From Pseudomonadota bacterium (GTDB lineage Bacteria > Pseudomonadota > Gammaproteobacteria > Xanthomonadales > Xanthomonadaceae): a stretch of DNA of 8,852 bases. The stretch covers positions 1 through 8,852 of the forward strand of contig JAEXNZ010000552.1 of NCBI GenBank assembly GCA_023439425.1, in the 5' to 3' direction. Under the pieces are notes generated by a model. The model saw only the letters and a program-made list of their open reading frames with translations, had not been told where the DNA came from and ran no database searches. The position numbers and the translations under genes were made by a program. Each line of letters starts with the position of its first letter. The first letter of the stretch is position 1. Positions 6,630-8,852 of the stretch are shown here, piece after piece.

Positions 6630-7697
6630 TCAGGGAATGTCGGTCGTGGGAGGCCGTGCGCCGGCCGGGCGCATCGGAGCAGTGGAACCGCGCACCACCA
6701 GTTGCGGCACGAAGCCCTGGTTGTGCAGCGGCGAAGCGTTTTCGTCGTAGGCATCGCTGCGCAGCTGCGCGATCAGCAGACGCGCGGCGTGGCGGGCGAT
6801 GTCTTCGGTGGCCTGTTTGGCGGTGGTCAGCGGCGGCCACGACTGGCGCGAGAACGGGCTGTCCTCGAAACCGGCAATGGACAGGTCGTACGGCACGTTC
6901 ATGCCAGCAGACTTGGCGGCGGCCAGCACGCCGGCGGCGATTTCGTCGTTGGAGCCGAAGATCGCGGTGGGCGGTTCGCGCAGCGCCAGCAGCCGGCGCG
7001 CACCGCGGAAGCCGGCGTCGAAGGTGTAGTCGCCTGGCACCACCAGGTGCTTGTCCACGGTCATGCCGTAGTCCTTCAGCGCCGCTTCGTAGCCGGCATA
7101 GCGCTCGCCCGAGGAACGGTGCGAGGTGCCGCCCCAGAGGAAGCCGATGCGCTGGTGGCCGAGCTGGATCAGGTGTTCGGTGATTTCATAGGCGGCCTCG
7201 CGGTCGTCCACGAACACGCAGGCCCCGTCGGCCGGGTCTTCGGTGGCGGCAATAATGCGCACCAGTTTGATCCCACGCGCAGTGAGCGCGGCAATCAGGT
7301 CGCGGCGCTCGGACATCGGCGCGGTCAGCACCAGCCCGGCAAGACGCGAACGCTGCACCCAGTCAGCCAGCTCTTCGGCCAGCATCGGTGAACTGGAATC
7401 ACACGGGTGGATCTGCAGGCCGAAGCCGGTTTCGCGGCACGCCGCCAGCACCCCGTTCTGCACCCCGATGATGTGGTACGGGTTCGGGTTGTCGTAGACC
7501 AGCCCCACCACCAGGGTGGTGCCGGTGCGCAGGTTGCGCGCAGCGGGGTCTGGTTCGTAATCCAGCTCGGCAATGGCACGCAGCACGCGCGCACGCGTGG
7601 CCTGCATCACCGACGGTTCGTTGTTGATGACCCGCGAGACGGTCTTCAACGACACTTTGGCCCGTTCGGCGACATCCTTGATGGTCGCTCGGCGCAT
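6630..7697 (-). CDS. nagR: LacI-family transcriptional regulator, probable GlcNAc repressor NagR
   Basis: This 355-residue repressor has the standard LacI layout. The N-terminal helix-turn-helix spans residues 5-25 (TIKDVAERAKVSLKTVSRVIN) and the hinge lies near 49-57 (PDPAARNLR). A periplasmic-binding-protein-like effector domain runs from about residue 60, with GLVYDNPNPYHIIGVQNG, a LIQLGHQRIGFLWG block, an AIFGSNDEIAAGVLAAAKSAG block and DLSIAGFEDSPFSRQSWPPL. In Xanthomonas a LacI-type NagR controls GlcNAc genes together with a GntR-type NagQ. Assignment here rests on that and on the operon. I chose the ATG at 7695-7697 because AGGA lies seven bases upstream and LacI proteins usually begin just before TIKDVA. 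An ATG at 7730 would add 11 residues, is 9 bp after the nagP stop and lacks a ribosome site. The gene sits inside the operon, so it probably regulates its own synthesis. Its operator should be upstream of nagP, outside the window. Confidence 0.9.
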   Translation of the reverse strand: MRRATIKDVAERAKVSLKTVSRVINNEPSVMQATRARVLRAIAELDYEPDPAARNLRTGTTLVVGLVYDNPNPYHIIGVQNGVLAACRETGFGLQIHPCDSSSPMLAEELADWVQRSRLAGLVLTAPMSERRDLIAALTARGIKLVRIIAATEDPADGACVFVDDREAAYEITEHLIQLGHQRIGFLWGGTSHRSSGERYAGYEAALKDYGMTVDKHLVVPGDYTFDAGFRGARRLLALREPPTAIFGSNDEIAAGVLAAAKSAGMNVPYDLSIAGFEDSPFSRQSWPPLTTAKQATEDIARHAARLLIAQLRSDAYDENASPLHNQGFVPQLVVRGSTAPMRPAGARPPTTDIP

Positions 7698-7704
7698 TGG
7701 CGTT

Positions 7705-7708
7705 TCCT
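7705..7708 (-). promoter_or_regulatory. Shine-Dalgarno site deciding the nagR start
   Basis: AGGA on the minus strand lies seven bases before the ATG at 7695-7697. The competing in-frame ATG at 7728-7730 has no purine-rich site at the right distance. The site falls within the 42-bp interval between the nagP stop and the chosen nagR start. No palindromic LacI operator is evident in that interval, so nagR is more likely read from the nagP promoter than from one of its own. Confidence 0.65.
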
Positions 7709-7739
7709 GCTGGTTCCGTGGAGCGTCCATGATCGCCGA

Positions 7740-8852
7740 TCAGGCCGCGTCGCGGGGCAGGCCAATCCGATAGCCGCGCAGCGAATAGAACAGGATGTAC
7801 AGGTAGCAGGGCACCATCAGCCCGGCGAACACCCACTGGAAGTCGAAGTGCTGCTTCAGCACCGCGAACGCCTGCGGAATGATCGCGCCGCCGGCAATGG
7901 CCATCACCAGCAGCGCCGAGCCCGTCTCGGTGAAGCGGCCCAGCCCGCGGATTGCCAGCGGGAAGATCGCCGGCCACATCATCGCGTTGGCAAAGCCCAG
8001 CGCGGCCACGAAGCCCACCGAGACATAGCCGTGGGTGAACAGCGCGCCGATGCAGAACAGCACGCCCAGCGTGGCGGAAATGCTGAGGTACTTCGACTGC
8101 GAGACCAGGTGCGGAATCACCAGCAGGCCAACGATGTAACCGGCCAGCATCGCCGCCAGAGTGATCGAGGTGAACAGCTTGGTCTGGTCCAGCGGCAGGT
8201 CGAAACCATGGCCGTAGGTGCCGATCGCGTCACCGGCCATCACCTCCACGCCCACGTAGACGAACAGGCACATCACGCCCAGCCACAGGTGCGGGAACTG
8301 GAAGATGCTGGTGCGCTCACGGGTGCCCGGTGCCGCCGGCGGGGTGGCATTGGCTTCGGAGGTCTTCAGCTCCGGCAGGGGCGAGAACAGCACCGCCACC
8401 GCCAGCACCACCAGCAGCCCGGCCATGCCCATGTAGGGAGCCTGGATCTTGCTGGCAAAGCCGTCCAGCAGGGTGGCGCGGGTGGCGGCGTCGGCCGCGG
8501 CGACCTGGTCGGCCAGATCGCCGATGCCGTGCAGCACCAGCGAGCCGATCAGCAGCGGCGCGAGGATGCCGGCCACCTTGTTGCAGATGCCCATCAGCGC
8601 GATTCGGCGGGCGGCGGTTTCAATCGGGCCGAGGATGCTGATGTACGGGTTCACCGCAGTCTGCAGCAGGGCCAGGCCACTGCCGATGACGAACAGCCCG
8701 CTGAGCGCACCCGGGTACCAGCGCTGCTGCGCATAGTGCGCGAACAGCACCGCGCCGACCGCCATCACCAGCAGGCTCAGGCTGAGACCCTTCTTCATGC
8801 CGGTGCGCTTGAGGATCCACGCGGCAGGCAGGGCCAGGAAGAAGTAGGACAG
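7740..8852 (-). CDS. nagP: N-acetylglucosamine MFS transporter NagP (FucP-like), 5' end missing
   Basis: This inner-membrane sugar:proton symporter of the FucP/FHS branch of the major facilitator superfamily is the likely GlcNAc importer. The frame is open to the right edge. The 370 visible residues begin LSYFFLALPAAWILKRTGMK, so roughly the first 60 residues (TM1 and part of TM2) are outside; the ATG at 8798 is internal. Family blocks are NPYISILGP with ETAARRIALMGICNKVAG, a hydrophilic central loop (LPELKTSEANATPPAAPGTRER) between the two six-helix halves, YVGVEVMAGDAIGTYG at TM7, FANAMMWPAIFPLAIRGLG, and TGSALLVMAIAGGAIIPQ. The gene is the first visible one of the operon, with nagR following. 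An importer that does not phosphorylate its cargo implies a separate GlcNAc kinase. The sugar specificity is inferred from the neighbouring nagA and nagB-II genes. Confidence 0.93.
   Translation of the reverse strand: MSYFFLALPAAWILKRTGMKKGLSLSLLVMAVGAVLFAHYAQQRWYPGALSGLFVIGSGLALLQTAVNPYISILGPIETAARRIALMGICNKVAGILAPLLIGSLVLHGIGDLADQVAAADAATRATLLDGFASKIQAPYMGMAGLLVVLAVAVLFSPLPELKTSEANATPPAAPGTRERTSIFQFPHLWLGVMCLFVYVGVEVMAGDAIGTYGHGFDLPLDQTKLFTSITLAAMLAGYIVGLLVIPHLVSQSKYLSISATLGVLFCIGALFTHGYVSVGFVAALGFANAMMWPAIFPLAIRGLGRFTETGSALLVMAIAGGAIIPQAFAVLKQHFDFQWVFAGLMVPCYLYILFYSLRGYRIGLPRDAA

Noticed and set aside
6623..6754. 44-residue N-terminal extension of NagB-II
   Set aside because: It overlaps the end of nagR and encodes a basic, cysteine-containing leader unlike the SIS family. 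The Met at 6622 gives the expected N-terminus.

Overview
The window looks like chromosome of a Xanthomonadaceae gammaproteobacterium, most likely Stenotrophomonas or a close Xanthomonas relative. The reasons are the high G+C content, the gene set and the protein sequences. An MFS sugar importer, a LacI repressor, a SIS-type glucosamine-6-phosphate deaminase, NagA and NagX lie in one tight operon, which is the N-acetylglucosamine (GlcNAc) utilisation layout described for Xanthomonas and, in related form, Shewanella. The genus is inferred from family memory; no search was run.

Layout, left to right. Positions 1-465 (+) hold the 3' end of cca, the multifunctional CCA-adding enzyme, entered at its HD motif. 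Positions 453-3242 (-) hold a complete 929-residue type V (AIDA/pertactin-like) autotransporter. It converges on cca, and the two stop regions overlap by 13 bp. A 130-bp spacer (3243-3372) carries an AT-rich 15-bp inverted repeat. Positions 3373-8852 (-) hold the nag operon, transcribed right to left: nagP (5' end outside the window), nagR, nagB-II, nagA, nagX.

How the nag genes work together. NagP carries GlcNAc across the inner membrane. A kinase that is not in this window must make GlcNAc-6-phosphate. NagA removes the acetyl group, and NagB-II deaminates and isomerises glucosamine-6-phosphate to fructose-6-phosphate. NagR is the probable GlcNAc-responsive repressor. NagX is a multi-pass membrane protein related to heparan-alpha-glucosaminide N-acetyltransferase, and its role is unsettled. 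The gene junctions are very tight (42, 7, -1 and -4 bp), so one transcript with translational coupling is likely.

No RNA gene, insertion sequence, CRISPR array or phage feature was seen. The least conventional part is the autotransporter passenger. It contains about ten tandem units of about 20 residues whose turn half resembles RTX motifs, and its first 370 residues contain no lysine. The window is otherwise ordinary core and accessory metabolism; I do not see a wholly new system.
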